The notes under the pieces: generated by a model
The model's database searches: none
Told to the model about the DNA's origin: nothing
What the model saw: only the letters and a program-made list of their open reading frames with translations
Shown: in pieces, positions 24,616-33,506 of the stretch
Position numbering within the stretch: position 1 is the stretch's first letter
Layout of the letters: each line of letters begins with the position of its first letter
Assembly (NCBI GenBank): GCA_002293535.1
Contig: DBDK01000008.1
Coordinates: forward strand, 1-64,000
Reading direction: 5' to 3'
From: Alistipes sp. UBA934
GTDB lineage: Bacteria > Bacteroidota > Bacteroidia > Bacteroidales > Rikenellaceae
DNA: 64,000 bases
Made by a program: the position numbers and the translations under genes

Positions 24616-25824
24616 ATGAGTTATCTTTTTACGTCGGAATCGGTGTCCGAGGGGCATCCCGACAAGGTTTCAGACCAAATTTCAGACGCCATTCTCGACG
24701 AATTCCTTCGTCACGACTCCCGCTCTAAGGTTGCCGTCGAAACTCTTTGCACCACCGGCCTTGTGGTCGTTGCAGGCGAGGTTCGTAGCGAAGCATACGT
24801 TGATATTCAAGATGTTACACGTCGCGTCATCGAGCGCATCGGTTACACTCGTCCCGAACTTGGGTTCGAGGCTTCGTCGTGCGGGGTTCTTTCGGCGATC
24901 CACGAGCAGAGTCCCGACATCAATCAGGGAGTAGTTCGCGCCACCGATGACGAGCAAGGCGCTGGTGATCAGGGCATTATGTTCGGTTATGCTATCGACG
25001 AGAGCCGTGAGTATATGCCTGCCACTGCTATTCTTTCTCACGTGATTCTCAAGGAGTTAGCTGCCATTCGCCGCGAAACGTCCAGCCCTATGCCTTATCT
25101 TCGTCCCGACGCCAAGAGTCAGGTTACGATCGAGTATTCCGATGAACGTAAACCCCTGAGAGTCCACACGATAGTGGTCTCCACCCAGCACGACGAGGAT
25201 GCCGATGTGGCCCGCATCAAAAAAGATGTCCAGTCAATTCTTCTTCCGCGCGTCAAAGAACGCCTCGAAAAGGCCGGCGACAAACTCTCCGAACTGCTTG
25301 ATGATAAGCACATTTTGCACGTCAATCCTACCGGTAAATTCGTAATCGGCGGGCCTGCAGGCGACACCGGGCTCACGGGTCGCAAACTCATCGTCGATAC
25401 TTACGGCGGTCGGGGGGCTCACGGTGGCGGCTCTTTTTCGGGTAAGGACTCGTCCAAGGTCGATCGTTCGGCGGCATATATGGCTCGCTGGATAGCCAAA
25501 AATATGGTTGCGGCAGGCGTTGCCGGCGAGATGCTCGTGCAGTTTTCGTATGCCATCGGCATCGCGCAACCGCTTAGCGTTTATGTAGATACGTACGGTA
25601 CGAACCACACGGAACTCACCGACGGCCAGATCGCCCGCAAGATCGAGCAGATGTTCGACCTTCGACCCGCGGCCATAGTTCGTCGTTTCGGCCTCACCAA
25701 TCCCATTTTCGAGGCCACGGCTTCTTATGGCCATTTCGGCAATCGTCCTTATACTCAAGATGGTATCGAGTTTTTCGGCTGGGAGAAGCTCGACGCCGTA
25801 GAGACGATAAAAAAAGAATTTTGA
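24616..25824 (+). CDS. metK: S-adenosylmethionine synthetase
   Basis: 402 residues from the ATG at 24616 (MSYLFTSESVSEGHPDKVSD); the frame extends upstream to 24553 across the promoter and is trimmed. GHPDK, EQSPDINQGV, GAGDQGIMFGYA (ATP-binding motif) and GGRGAHGGGSFSGKDSSKVD (P-loop-like motif) are all present. It makes SAM from methionine and ATP in the cytosol. A monocistronic start is likely, but the stop overlaps the typA ATG (TGATG), so typA and perhaps the next two genes are read in the same unit. Confidence 0.97.
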   Translation: MSYLFTSESVSEGHPDKVSDQISDAILDEFLRHDSRSKVAVETLCTTGLVVVAGEVRSEAYVDIQDVTRRVIERIGYTRPELGFEASSCGVLSAIHEQSPDINQGVVRATDDEQGAGDQGIMFGYAIDESREYMPATAILSHVILKELAAIRRETSSPMPYLRPDAKSQVTIEYSDERKPLRVHTIVVSTQHDEDADVARIKKDVQSILLPRVKERLEKAGDKLSELLDDKHILHVNPTGKFVIGGPAGDTGLTGRKLIVDTYGGRGAHGGGSFSGKDSSKVDRSAAYMARWIAKNMVAAGVAGEMLVQFSYAIGIAQPLSVYVDTYGTNHTELTDGQIARKIEQMFDLRPAAIVRRFGLTNPIFEATASYGHFGNRPYTQDGIEFFGWEKLDAVETIKKEF

Positions 25825-27623
25825 TGCAGAAAATCAGAAACATAGCCATCATCGCCCACGTCGATCACGGCAAAACCACCCTCGTGGACAAGATGATTTA
25901 CCAAGGCAACCTGATGCGTGAGGGCCAGGGCCAAACCGATCTCATAATGGACTCCGGCGACATCGAGCGCGAACGCGGTATCACCATTCTGTCCAAGAAC
26001 GTTTCGGTGAACTATAATGGTTTCAAAATCAATATCATAGACACTCCAGGCCACTCCGATTTCGGGGGGGAAGTAGAGAGGGTTCTCGGTATGGCGGACG
26101 GCGTTTTGCTGCTTGTCGATGCGTTCGAGGGCACTATGCCGCAGACCCGTTTCGTGCTCGGTAAGGCGCTGGCTCTCGGCAAAAAACCGATCGTTGTTAT
26201 CAACAAGGTCGATAAGCCGAATTGCCGCCCTGAGTATGTTCACGAGCAGGTTTTCGACCTTATGTTCGACCTCGACGCCACTGAGGAGCAGTTGGATTTC
26301 CGCACTGTTTACGGTAGCGCCAAGCAGGGCTGGATGTCGCATAAGGTCAATGAGAAGACCGACAGTATCATCCCGCTTCTGGATGCGATCATCGACGACA
26401 TTCCCGCTCCTGAGCACCGCGAGGGCACGCCTCAGTTGATGATCACGTCCCTGGAATACTCGCCTTACGTGGGTCGCATTGCCGTCGGTAAACTCACTCG
26501 CGGCAACCTCTTGTCGGGCCAGCAAGTCACTCTGGCTAAGCGCGATGGCCACACTTTGGTCAAGACCCGCATCAAGGAATTGATGGTTTTCGACGGCCTC
26601 GGTAAGGCCAAGGTAGATAGGGTAGAGTGCGGCGAGATTTGCGCCTTGGTTGGCATCGATGGCTTCGAGATCGGCGACACGATTTGCGACATCGACGCTC
26701 CCGAAGCGCTCACTCCGATCGCTATCGACGAGCCTACAATGTCTATGTTGTTCACTATCAACGACTCACCGTTTTTTGGTAAGGACGGTAAGTTCGTCAC
26801 TTCGCGCCACCTTAAGGAACGTCTTGATCGTGAGCTCGAAAAAAACCTCGCTCTTCGTGTACAGTCAGGTGCCAGCGCCGACAGTTTCGTTGTCTTCGGT
26901 CGCGGAGTTTTGCACCTTTCGGTTCTGATCGAAACTATGCGCCGCGAGGGCTATGAGCTTCAGGTCGGTCAGCCGCAAGTAATTGTAAAAGAGATAGATG
27001 GCGTTCGCTCAGAGCCTGTCGAGGAACTCACCATCGACCTTCCCGAGGAGCACTCCGGCCGCGCCATCGAGATGGTCACCAAGCGCCGTGGCACGCTCCT
27101 GAAGATGGAAACGTTGGGTGAGCGCACTCGGCTTGAGTTCGAGATTCCGTCGCGCGGCATCATCGGCCTTCGCAGTAATATGCTGACTGCCACAGCCGGT
27201 GAGGCTGTTATGGCCCACCGTATGAAAGGTTTCGAGCCTTGGAAGGGCGAGATCGAAATGCGCACCGCCGGATCGCTTATCGCTATGGAAACCGGCCAGG
27301 CTTATGCCTACGCGATTAATAAACTGCAGGATAGGGGTCGTTTTTTCATTGCTCCGGGCGACGAGGTCTATACCGGCCAGGTTGTCGGCGAAAACACCCG
27401 TAGCGAGGATATGGTAGTGAATCTCACTAAGAGTAAGAAACTTACGAATATGCGCGCCAGCGGGTCGGACGAAAAAATGTCGATCGCTCCGCCTGTTCTC
27501 TTCTCGCTGGAGGAGGCGCTGGAGTACATTAAAGAGGATGAGTACGTGGAAGTTACGCCTCATTCGATGCGCCTTCGTAAGATCCTTCTCGACGAAAACG
27601 ACCGCAAACGCGCTTCAAAATAA
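25824..27623 (+). CDS. typA: Ribosome-associated GTPase TypA/BipA
   Basis: 599 residues from ATG 25824. G1 AHVDHGKTTL, G2 region with RGITILSKN, G3 DTPGHSDF, and G4 NKVDKP mark a translational GTPase. RGVLHLSVLIETMRREGYEL, RSEPVEELTIDLPEEHSGRA and the C-terminal TNMRASGSDEKMSIAPPV are specific to TypA/BipA. It acts on ribosome assembly and stress adaptation, binding 70S ribosomes. The ATG overlaps the metK stop by one base, and the glycosyltransferase gene follows after 3 bp. Confidence 0.97.
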   Translation: MQKIRNIAIIAHVDHGKTTLVDKMIYQGNLMREGQGQTDLIMDSGDIERERGITILSKNVSVNYNGFKINIIDTPGHSDFGGEVERVLGMADGVLLLVDAFEGTMPQTRFVLGKALALGKKPIVVINKVDKPNCRPEYVHEQVFDLMFDLDATEEQLDFRTVYGSAKQGWMSHKVNEKTDSIIPLLDAIIDDIPAPEHREGTPQLMITSLEYSPYVGRIAVGKLTRGNLLSGQQVTLAKRDGHTLVKTRIKELMVFDGLGKAKVDRVECGEICALVGIDGFEIGDTICDIDAPEALTPIAIDEPTMSMLFTINDSPFFGKDGKFVTSRHLKERLDRELEKNLALRVQSGASADSFVVFGRGVLHLSVLIETMRREGYELQVGQPQVIVKEIDGVRSEPVEELTIDLPEEHSGRAIEMVTKRRGTLLKMETLGERTRLEFEIPSRGIIGLRSNMLTATAGEAVMAHRMKGFEPWKGEIEMRTAGSLIAMETGQAYAYAINKLQDRGRFFIAPGDEVYTGQVVGENTRSEDMVVNLTKSKKLTNMRASGSDEKMSIAPPVLFSLEEALEYIKEDEYVEVTPHSMRLRKILLDENDRKRASK

Positions 27624-27626
27624 TCG

Positions 27627-28361
27627 ATGCAAAAACTGGTCATCATACCCACTTACAACGAGTGCGAAAATATCGCTGCGGTGATCGCGCGTGTTTTTTC
27701 GTTACCCGAAGAGTTTGATATTCTGATAGTTGATGACGGTTCTCCTGACGGCACTGCCGATATTGTCCGCAGCCTGCAAAAGGAGGGCACTGAGAGCGCC
27801 GCTAACGTACCTGCTCGCCTCCATCTCCTTGAACGTCAGGGTAAATTGGGTCTCGGTTCGGCCTACATCGCCGGTTTTCGTTGGGCACTCGAACGGGATT
27901 ACGACTGGATTTTCGAGATGGATGCCGACTTCTCCCACAACCCAGACGATCTTATTCGCCTGTATCACAGAGCAATAGGGCAGGATGGCGCCGACGTTGT
28001 CGTGGGCTCGCGCTATGTCACTGGTGTTAATGTAGTTAATTGGCCGATGAGCCGCCTGCTGATGTCGTGGTGCGCGTCAAAATATGTGCGTTTTGTGACG
28101 CGAATGCCGGTTCGCGACGCTACCGCGGGTTTTGTCTGCTATTCGCGCCGGGTATTGCAACGCATTGATTTCGATGCAGTTAAGATGCGTGGCTATGGTT
28201 TCCAAATCGAAATGAAATACACGGCTTGGCGTCTCGGATTCACCATTCGTGAGGTGTCGATCATTTTCATAGATCGCACGCTGGGCACCTCCAAAATGAG
28301 TAGCGGGATTTTCAGCGAGGCCTTCTGGGGTGTTATCTCGCTGCCATTCAGACGAATATGA
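27627..28361 (+). CDS. Polyprenol monophosphomannose synthase-like GT2 glycosyltransferase
   Basis: 244 residues. Family-2 start KLVIIPTYNECENIAAVI, nucleotide-sugar Asp residues in ILIVDDGSPDGTADIV, metal-binding DWIFEMDADFSHNPDDL and acceptor region RDATAGFVCYSRRVL fit dolichol-phosphate/polyprenol-phosphate mannosyltransferases. The final FIDRTLGTSKMSSGIFSEAF is also typical. There is no C-terminal membrane domain, so it is the soluble, membrane-associated form. It probably supplies a lipid-linked sugar for envelope glycans or protein O-glycosylation. It overlaps pyrC by 4 bp. Confidence 0.9.
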   Translation: MQKLVIIPTYNECENIAAVIARVFSLPEEFDILIVDDGSPDGTADIVRSLQKEGTESAANVPARLHLLERQGKLGLGSAYIAGFRWALERDYDWIFEMDADFSHNPDDLIRLYHRAIGQDGADVVVGSRYVTGVNVVNWPMSRLLMSWCASKYVRFVTRMPVRDATAGFVCYSRRVLQRIDFDAVKMRGYGFQIEMKYTAWRLGFTIREVSIIFIDRTLGTSKMSSGIFSEAFWGVISLPFRRI

Positions 28362-29842
28362 CGTCAAAGATCCTCATCTCAGGTGGCACGATCATCAACG
28401 AGGGGCAAAAGTTCGTTGGTTACATTCTCATTGACGATCAGCGCATTACCCAAATCGGCGAGGGCGAATATCCCTTTGACCATCCGACTGAAACTTATTT
28501 AGAATCAAAAGTGCGCAGATGTTGTGCCGACCGAAGTTTTGAGGGAGCGGATAGTACTGACTCGACCGAAAAACGAGAAGGTGCAGCAGGTGCGCGCTTT
28601 TCATTCGAGATCATCGACGCTCGCGGCAAAATCGTGCTTCCCGGCGTAATCGATGCCCACGTCCATTTTCGCGAACCCGGCCTCACCGAAAAGGGCGATA
28701 TGTTGTCCGAATCGGCGGCAGCGGTTGCGGGCGGCGTGACTTCGGTCATCGAGATGCCCAACACCCGTCCCCCTGCAACATCGCTCGACGAGTTGGATCG
28801 CAAATATAAACTCGCTTATAGTCACGGCGTTTACACGAATTTTGAATTCCCTCTCGGTGTCACCAACGATAACCTGCCCGAAATTAAAAAATTTAACTTT
28901 TCGGGCGGCCAAATAGTTAAATTATTTAACGGCTCCTCGACTGGCAATATGTTGGTCGATGATCCGCACACGATGTCGGCGCTATTCGCAGAATTCGGTG
29001 GCATCATTGCGGCCCATTGCGAGGATGAGACGATAATTAGCTCGAACACAGAGTTTTACAGAAAACAACTCGGTAATCGGGCCACTGCCGCCGTCCATCC
29101 GTTAATTCGCTCGGCAGAAGCGTGTTACGTAGCTACGGCAAGAGCTGTCGAATTGGCGGACAAGTACGGTACCAGGCTTCACGTCTGCCACGTCAGTACT
29201 GAGCGTGAACTATCTCTGTTTCAGCAGGGTAGGGTAGCCGAAAAACATATAACCGCCGAGGCTTGCATCCCTCATTTGTGGTTTTCGGACGAGGATTATG
29301 CGCGGCTGGGCAACCTTATAAAGTGTAATCCCGCAATAAAGACTGCGCAAGACCGCGAATCACTGCGCAACGCACTTACCATAAACAAGTTAGACCTTAT
29401 CGCCACTGACCACGCACCTCACACTTTGGCCGAAAAACAGCGTCCATATTGGGATGCTCCGTCGGGAATCCCTATGGTGCAGCACTCTTTGCCTGCAATG
29501 TTAGAGCTTGTTAGCCAAGGAGTTATGACGCTCGAAGAGCTTGTCGAAAAGATGTGTCACGCGCCTGCCATCCGTTTTGGTATCAAGGAGCGGGGATTTT
29601 TACGCACAGGCTATAAGGCTGATATTGTGATAGTTGAACCTGTCGCAAAATGCGCAAAGGACGAAAATGCAGAAAACGAAAAGGTGGGCCCCGGAAACAT
29701 CCTATATAAATGTGGTTGGTCACCCTTGGAGGGCACAAAATTCGGCTCAAAAGTGACCCTCACACTCGTGAATGGTCAGGTCGCCTACGACGCCCAAAAC
29801 GGCGTTGCTTCCGACGTAAACGGTCAGAAACTTAAATTTTGA
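28358..29842 (+). CDS. pyrC: Dihydroorotase (class I)
   Basis: 494 residues. VIDAHVHFREPGLTEKGDML carries the H-x-H zinc ligands. MPNTRPPAT, CHVSTERELSLF (zinc His) and LIATDHAPHTLAEKQRP (catalytic Asp) complete the class I dihydroorotase site. It closes or opens the dihydroorotate ring in pyrimidine synthesis. Two oddities appear: a Cys/Ser/Glu-rich insert of about 35 residues after residue 45 (KVRRCCADRSFEGADSTDST) and another near residue 430 (CAKDENAENEKVGP). Both lie away from the active site and make it longer than the usual 440-450 residues. The start overlaps the glycosyltransferase stop. Confidence 0.93.
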   Translation: MTSKILISGGTIINEGQKFVGYILIDDQRITQIGEGEYPFDHPTETYLESKVRRCCADRSFEGADSTDSTEKREGAAGARFSFEIIDARGKIVLPGVIDAHVHFREPGLTEKGDMLSESAAAVAGGVTSVIEMPNTRPPATSLDELDRKYKLAYSHGVYTNFEFPLGVTNDNLPEIKKFNFSGGQIVKLFNGSSTGNMLVDDPHTMSALFAEFGGIIAAHCEDETIISSNTEFYRKQLGNRATAAVHPLIRSAEACYVATARAVELADKYGTRLHVCHVSTERELSLFQQGRVAEKHITAEACIPHLWFSDEDYARLGNLIKCNPAIKTAQDRESLRNALTINKLDLIATDHAPHTLAEKQRPYWDAPSGIPMVQHSLPAMLELVSQGVMTLEELVEKMCHAPAIRFGIKERGFLRTGYKADIVIVEPVAKCAKDENAENEKVGPGNILYKCGWSPLEGTKFGSKVTLTLVNGQVAYDAQNGVASDVNGQKLKF

Positions 29843-29854
29843 AGTTAAAAACGG

Positions 29855-29936
29855 TGCGGATAAAGGGACTCGAACCCCCACGCCTTTCGGCACCAGATCC
29901 TAAGTCTGACGTGGCTACCAATTACACCATATCCGC
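29855..29936 (-). tRNA. tRNA-Leu (anticodon UAG)
   Basis: Minus strand: acceptor GCGGATA pairs with TATCCGC, D-arm TGGTGTAATTGGTAGCCA, anticodon loop CTTAGGA reading UAG between CAGA and TCTG. A type II variable arm (GTGCCGAAAGGCGT) and T-arm GGGGGTTCGAGTCCCTT follow. It is read after tRNA-Val in the same direction. Confidence 0.93.
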
Positions 29937-30008
29937 AATCCTCCTGTCTCTCCCCTTATTTCTCCTCCTATCTCTCCCCTTTATCTCCCCCCCTTCTCCG
30001 GCCCTTCG
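29937..30008. other. Polypyrimidine tract between two tRNA genes
   Basis: On the plus strand 29939-30000 is almost pure C/T (short units such as CTCC and CTCTCCCC), so the tRNA precursor has a purine-rich spacer. No gene or hairpin is seen. Confidence 0.6.
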
Positions 30009-30083
30009 TGGGTGTTAGTGGATTCGAACCACTGACCCCTACCCTGTCAAGGTAGTGCTCTAAACCAACTGAGCTAAACACCC
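30009..30083 (-). tRNA. tRNA-Val (anticodon GAC)
   Basis: Minus strand: acceptor GGGTGTT pairs with AACACCC, D-arm GCTCAGTTGGTTTAGAGC, anticodon stem CTACC/GGTAG with loop TTGACAG reading GAC. T-arm CAGTGGTTCGAATCCACTA and discriminator A follow. Confidence 0.93.
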
Positions 30084-30114
30084 TTGTGCGCCAAAAACAC
30101 TGGCACTCAAAGAA

Positions 30115-30465
30115 TTAGAATGGCAGATCGTCTGTTTCATCGGCAGGCGAGGCAGGCGAAGCGGGCGCAAAATCCTCACGGAAAGGAGCACTCTCGACGT
30201 TTTTTCTCGCTATCTTCCAGGCCTTTACGTCTGTGTACCATTTCCCGTTGTATTCGCGACTTTCGACATTCACCGAGACCGTAACCGCGTCACCTTCAGT
30301 GAGTTCTGCGGCATCATCGGCTCGATCGCCGAAAAAGGTCACGCAGATCTTGCGGCTGAACTCGCTTGGCAACTCGAAAACAACGTCCTGCTTCTTCCAG
30401 GCGCCCTTTGCGCTGGTGCCCGTCACTTCGGGCATCTTGCGAAATACGACCCCTTCGAACTCCAT
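30115..30465 (-). CDS. DUF3127 domain protein (OB-fold, single-strand-binding-like)
   Basis: 116 residues. GVVFRKMPEVTGTSAKGAWK, QDVVFELPSEFSRKICVTFF and SREYNGKWYTDVKAWKI fit DUF3127. This is a Bacteroidota family with an SSB-like beta-barrel look, ending in a low-complexity acidic tail (DETDDLPF) similar to the SSB C-terminal peptide. The tail suggests contacts with DNA-repair proteins, but that is inference. It lies 6 bp after the FKBP gene on the same strand and is probably co-transcribed. Confidence 0.82.
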   Translation of the reverse strand: MEFEGVVFRKMPEVTGTSAKGAWKKQDVVFELPSEFSRKICVTFFGDRADDAAELTEGDAVTVSVNVESREYNGKWYTDVKAWKIARKNVESAPFREDFAPASPASPADETDDLPF

Positions 30466-30471
30466 AACTGC

Positions 30472-31167
30472 TTATTGAACAGATGTTTCCTCTGCGGGAA
30501 TTACGTCAAGCAGCTTAACTTCGAACTTCAAAGCCGAGTTGGCTGGGATCGAACCGGCAGGCCTGTCGCCATAACCCAGATGGGCAGGAACCCACAGGAT
30601 GATGTCGCCACCCTTACCGACGAGCTTCATACCCTCGGTCCAAGCGGGGATTACGCGGTTGAGCGGGAAAGAGATGCTGTCGTTCTGGTCGAAAACGTTG
30701 CCGTTCTTGAGCGTACCCTTATAATTAACCATAACCTGATCGGCGTCGTCGATAGCTTTGACAGACGCATCGCCCTCATTTACAATTTCATACAGCAGGC
30801 CGCTGGGGAGTTCCTGAATGTTTTTGTTGTCGGCTTTCACCTTGTCCAGCCACTCCTGGTTTTCGAGAGCATTCTGGGCCGGGATGCGAACAGAGAACCA
30901 TTCGTTCAAGAACGCAAAAGCCTCTTCCTGAGTCATTTGTCCTTTCTTAGCCATCACGTCGCGGAAGCCGGCCATAACCATCGACACATCCAACGCGTTG
31001 TTCAGCGCCGTGGTGTCCATATTGATGGCGTGGTTGCCATAATCGGTACCAAGGGCGTAAGAAAGCGAGTCCGTGGTGGTGAAACTCTTGATGTTTTTGG
31101 AGCCCTGGCAAGAGGCGAGCGCGGCTGCAAAGACCATCGCTACAATCAATAATTTTTTCATTTTCAA
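30472..31167 (-). CDS. FKBP-type peptidyl-prolyl cis-trans isomerase, lipoprotein
   Basis: 231 residues. MKMKKLLIVAMVFAAALASC is a lipoprotein signal with Cys 20. An N-terminal dimerisation region (SFTTTDSLSYALGTDYGNHA) as in FkpA/Mip is followed by the FKBP domain from about residue 140 (VNYKGTLKNGNVFDQND, FPLNRVIPAWTEGMKLVGKG, LGYGDRPAGSIPANSALKF). It catalyses proline isomerisation in the periplasm or at the outer membrane. A TAACTTTG element 30 bp upstream, overlapping the end of the agmatinase-family gene, may start its transcript. Confidence 0.93.
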   Translation of the reverse strand: MKMKKLLIVAMVFAAALASCQGSKNIKSFTTTDSLSYALGTDYGNHAINMDTTALNNALDVSMVMAGFRDVMAKKGQMTQEEAFAFLNEWFSVRIPAQNALENQEWLDKVKADNKNIQELPSGLLYEIVNEGDASVKAIDDADQVMVNYKGTLKNGNVFDQNDSISFPLNRVIPAWTEGMKLVGKGGDIILWVPAHLGYGDRPAGSIPANSALKFEVKLLDVIPAEETSVQ

Positions 31168-31197
31168 TTAGTTATTTAGTGTTTTTCAAATCGGGTG

Positions 31198-31205
31198 CAA
31201 AGTTA
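31198..31205 (-). promoter_or_regulatory. -7 element (TAACTTTG) of the FKBP gene
   Basis: It matches TAnnTTTG on the minus strand, 30 bp before the FKBP ATG, and overlaps the last codon of the upstream gene. Confidence 0.45.
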
Positions 31206-32315
31206 AGAATTTTTTCTTAGAGTTTGACCACAAAGGGCGAATAAAATGCGCGCACCGACGGAGGCATCGATCGTGGTCTGCGGAGAGACTTCACAAAGAT
31301 CGAAACCGACGATATGGCGACCGGAGTCTACTATGCTACGGATCAGATATATAGCCTCATCGAACGAGCGCCCGCCGGGAACGGGAGTACCGGTGCCGGG
31401 GCAGAGATCAGGGGAAAGGAAGTCGATGTCGAAACTCACGTAAACGTTCTGTTGGAGGGTTTTCACGATGGTTTCGCATTGGGTAGCCCAATTGGTGCCA
31501 TTGAACTGATTTTCAGATAGTTGTCGGCCAGTGAATTGAACGATTTTGGAATGGCCGTCGGCGAAATTTTTCTCTGCCTCGCTGAAATCGCGAATGCCCA
31601 CTTGGACGAGTTTTTCAACGTTAGGTACGTCGCTAAGGACGTTATACATTATAGAGGCGTGCGAGTGGGTAAATCCTTCGTAGGCGGGACGCAGATCGCA
31701 ATGGGCGTCTAAGTGCAAGATACTAACGTTGTTATGAGTTTCAGCTACTGCCTTGATGAGGCCCAGCGGAGTGCTGTGGTCACCGCCGAGGAGGCCGACG
31801 ATCTTGCCACGAGCAAGCCAGTCGGAAGCGGTTTTGTGGATCTCGGCGTTCAGAGCGGTGGAGGCGAGATTTATGGCAGATAGCCTGGCGGCGAGATCCT
31901 TTTCTTCGCAGTCGGCGTCCCGACCTTCTAAAGCTTTGATAATCGCCTCAGCCTCAGGGCGTAACTCCTCACTGCAAGCGCGAATGGAAGAGGGACTGAC
32001 CGGGAAGGAGGCAGGGTGAGATGAAGCCGAGGAAAGGCGAGCGGACTGGGCTGGGTCGTCGAACGGAAGCGTTGCAATTCCCCGCCGCCAAGCGCCCGGA
32101 GCCCACGGATCGAAGAAATCCAGCTGAGTAGAGGCCTCTATGATTGCCGCCGGAGCCGCTGCCGAACCAGCGCCGAACGACGAAGTGACATCCCAAGGCA
32201 CCGAGAGGAGCACAAGTGTAGCATCATCGGGCGAAAAAGGCATTCCGAAATAGCATCCGTTATGAATTCCGACACCATCAGAATCGAAATTTCTTATAGT
32301 TTTTTGCAAGTCCAT
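31203..32315 (-). CDS. Arginase/agmatinase/formiminoglutamase family hydrolase
   Basis: 370 residues from the ATG at 32315 (MDLQKTIRNFDSDGVGI). Manganese-binding motifs are present: GLLGGDHSTPLGL, ILHLDAHCDLRPAYEG and VYVSFDIDFLSPDLCPGTGT. It hydrolyses a guanidino or formimino substrate. Agmatine is plausible because spermidine synthesis genes lie nearby in the window (17-19.4 kb), but formiminoglutamate cannot be excluded. An insert of about 60 residues (SASSHPASFPVSPSSIRACS to EEKDLAAR) before the first metal motif makes it longer than E. coli agmatinase (306). Confidence 0.85.
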   Translation of the reverse strand: MDLQKTIRNFDSDGVGIHNGCYFGMPFSPDDATLVLLSVPWDVTSSFGAGSAAAPAAIIEASTQLDFFDPWAPGAWRRGIATLPFDDPAQSARLSSASSHPASFPVSPSSIRACSEELRPEAEAIIKALEGRDADCEEKDLAARLSAINLASTALNAEIHKTASDWLARGKIVGLLGGDHSTPLGLIKAVAETHNNVSILHLDAHCDLRPAYEGFTHSHASIMYNVLSDVPNVEKLVQVGIRDFSEAEKNFADGHSKIVQFTGRQLSENQFNGTNWATQCETIVKTLQQNVYVSFDIDFLSPDLCPGTGTPVPGGRSFDEAIYLIRSIVDSGRHIVGFDLCEVSPQTTIDASVGARILFALCGQTLRKNS

Positions 32316-32381
32316 AAATAAACACAATATTGGCCGCCGGTGTACCGTTTAATATGCAGACTTTACGCTCTGTTGCGACAA

Positions 32382-32389
32382 CAAAGGTA
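32382..32389 (-). promoter_or_regulatory. -7 element (TACCTTTG) of the agmatinase-family gene
   Basis: It matches TAnnTTTG on the minus strand and leaves a leader of about 60 nt before the ATG at 32315. Confidence 0.5.
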
Positions 32390-32461
32390 AAGGATTTTTT
32401 TCATAATCAATACATTAAAGTTGGTCCTCCCCGCGCGATTCTTCGTTGCGGGGAGTTTTAT

Positions 32462-32469
32462 TATCTTTG
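32462..32469 (+). promoter_or_regulatory. -7 element (TATCTTTG) of pdxB
   Basis: It matches TAnnTTTG with only 5 nt to the ATG at 32475, predicting a leaderless mRNA. Confidence 0.55.
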
Positions 32470-32474
32470 CACCT

Positions 32475-33506
32475 ATGAAGATTATTGCAGATAAGGATAT
32501 TCCGTTTTTGGCGGGAGTGCTGGAACCATTCGCCGAGGTTGTGTATTTGCGCGGAGATGCGATCGGACCGGCAGACGTGCGCGATGCCGACGCGATATTG
32601 ACGCGAACACGAACACGTTGTAACTCAGCCCTTTTGGAAGGCTCGCGAGTACGTTTTATAGGCACGGCCACAATCGGTTTCGACCACATCGATATGCCGT
32701 GGTGCGCCGCGAACGGGATCAGGGTGACAACTGCAGCGGGCTGCAATGCGCGAGGGGTGCTACAATGGGTAAGCGCAGTTTTGGCCCAGCTTGTGGAGAG
32801 GCAAAACCGTAAAGTGGCAGGCGAGTCAGAGCCCTCCGGAATGGTTTTGGGTGTGGTCGGAGTGGGGAACGTCGGCTCGCTTGTGGCGAAATATGCCGCC
32901 GATTGGGGTTTTCGGGTTATGAAAAGCGACCCACCCAGAGAGAGGGCAGAGGGATTGGGGGAAAAGGAGGATTTTTATCCTCTGGATGAGATAGTTGCGG
33001 CAGCAGATGTGATGACTTTTCACGTGCCGCTCACTGCCGACGGGCCCGATGCGACTAAAGGAATGGTCGGGCGGGAATTTTTGGCCGCAACGAAGCCTAA
33101 TGCAGTGATACTAAATTCATCACGAGGACCCGTTTTGCAACCTGGTGTGGAGGGAAGGAGGTTCATTATAGACACCTGGAACGGCGAACCTAACATCGAC
33201 CTTGGCATTTTGGAGAGGGTACTGCTGGGGACACCGCACATTGCAGGCTATTCGCAACAAGGAAAGGCTATGGCTACAGCAATGATAGTTAGGGCGTTAG
33301 CGAGTGAATTCGGATTGCCATTGGCTGCCGATTGGTACCCGGAAAGGGCGCTACGGAGTGTGCCCAGAGAGATCGACTGGAAGGAGATGTGCACCCGAAT
33401 GCCGCAATATTTCGATATTGCGGCCGAAAGCGCCCTGCTAAAAGCTGAACCTGAACGGTTTGAAGAGATGAGAGATAACTATAAATACAGAGAGGAATTT
33501 TTTTAG
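32475..33506 (+). CDS. pdxB: Erythronate-4-phosphate dehydrogenase
   Basis: 343 residues from ATG 32475 (MKIIADKDIPFLAGVLEPFA). The D-2-hydroxyacid dehydrogenase fold is clear: RFIGTATIGFDHIDMPWCAA, NARGVLQWVSAVLAQL, the NAD loop VLGVVGVGNVGSLVAKYAAD, and catalytic NSSRGPVLQ then HIAGYSQQGKAMATAMI. The GTATIGFDHID and Q-G-K features are those of PdxB, which oxidises 4-phosphoerythronate in vitamin B6 synthesis. The middle lacks some residues often present after SRGPV, and it is a little shorter than E. coli PdxB (378). Its stop codon TAG shares its G with the first base of cassette copy 3. Confidence 0.93.
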   Translation: MKIIADKDIPFLAGVLEPFAEVVYLRGDAIGPADVRDADAILTRTRTRCNSALLEGSRVRFIGTATIGFDHIDMPWCAANGIRVTTAAGCNARGVLQWVSAVLAQLVERQNRKVAGESEPSGMVLGVVGVGNVGSLVAKYAADWGFRVMKSDPPRERAEGLGEKEDFYPLDEIVAAADVMTFHVPLTADGPDATKGMVGREFLAATKPNAVILNSSRGPVLQPGVEGRRFIIDTWNGEPNIDLGILERVLLGTPHIAGYSQQGKAMATAMIVRALASEFGLPLAADWYPERALRSVPREIDWKEMCTRMPQYFDIAAESALLKAEPERFEEMRDNYKYREEFF

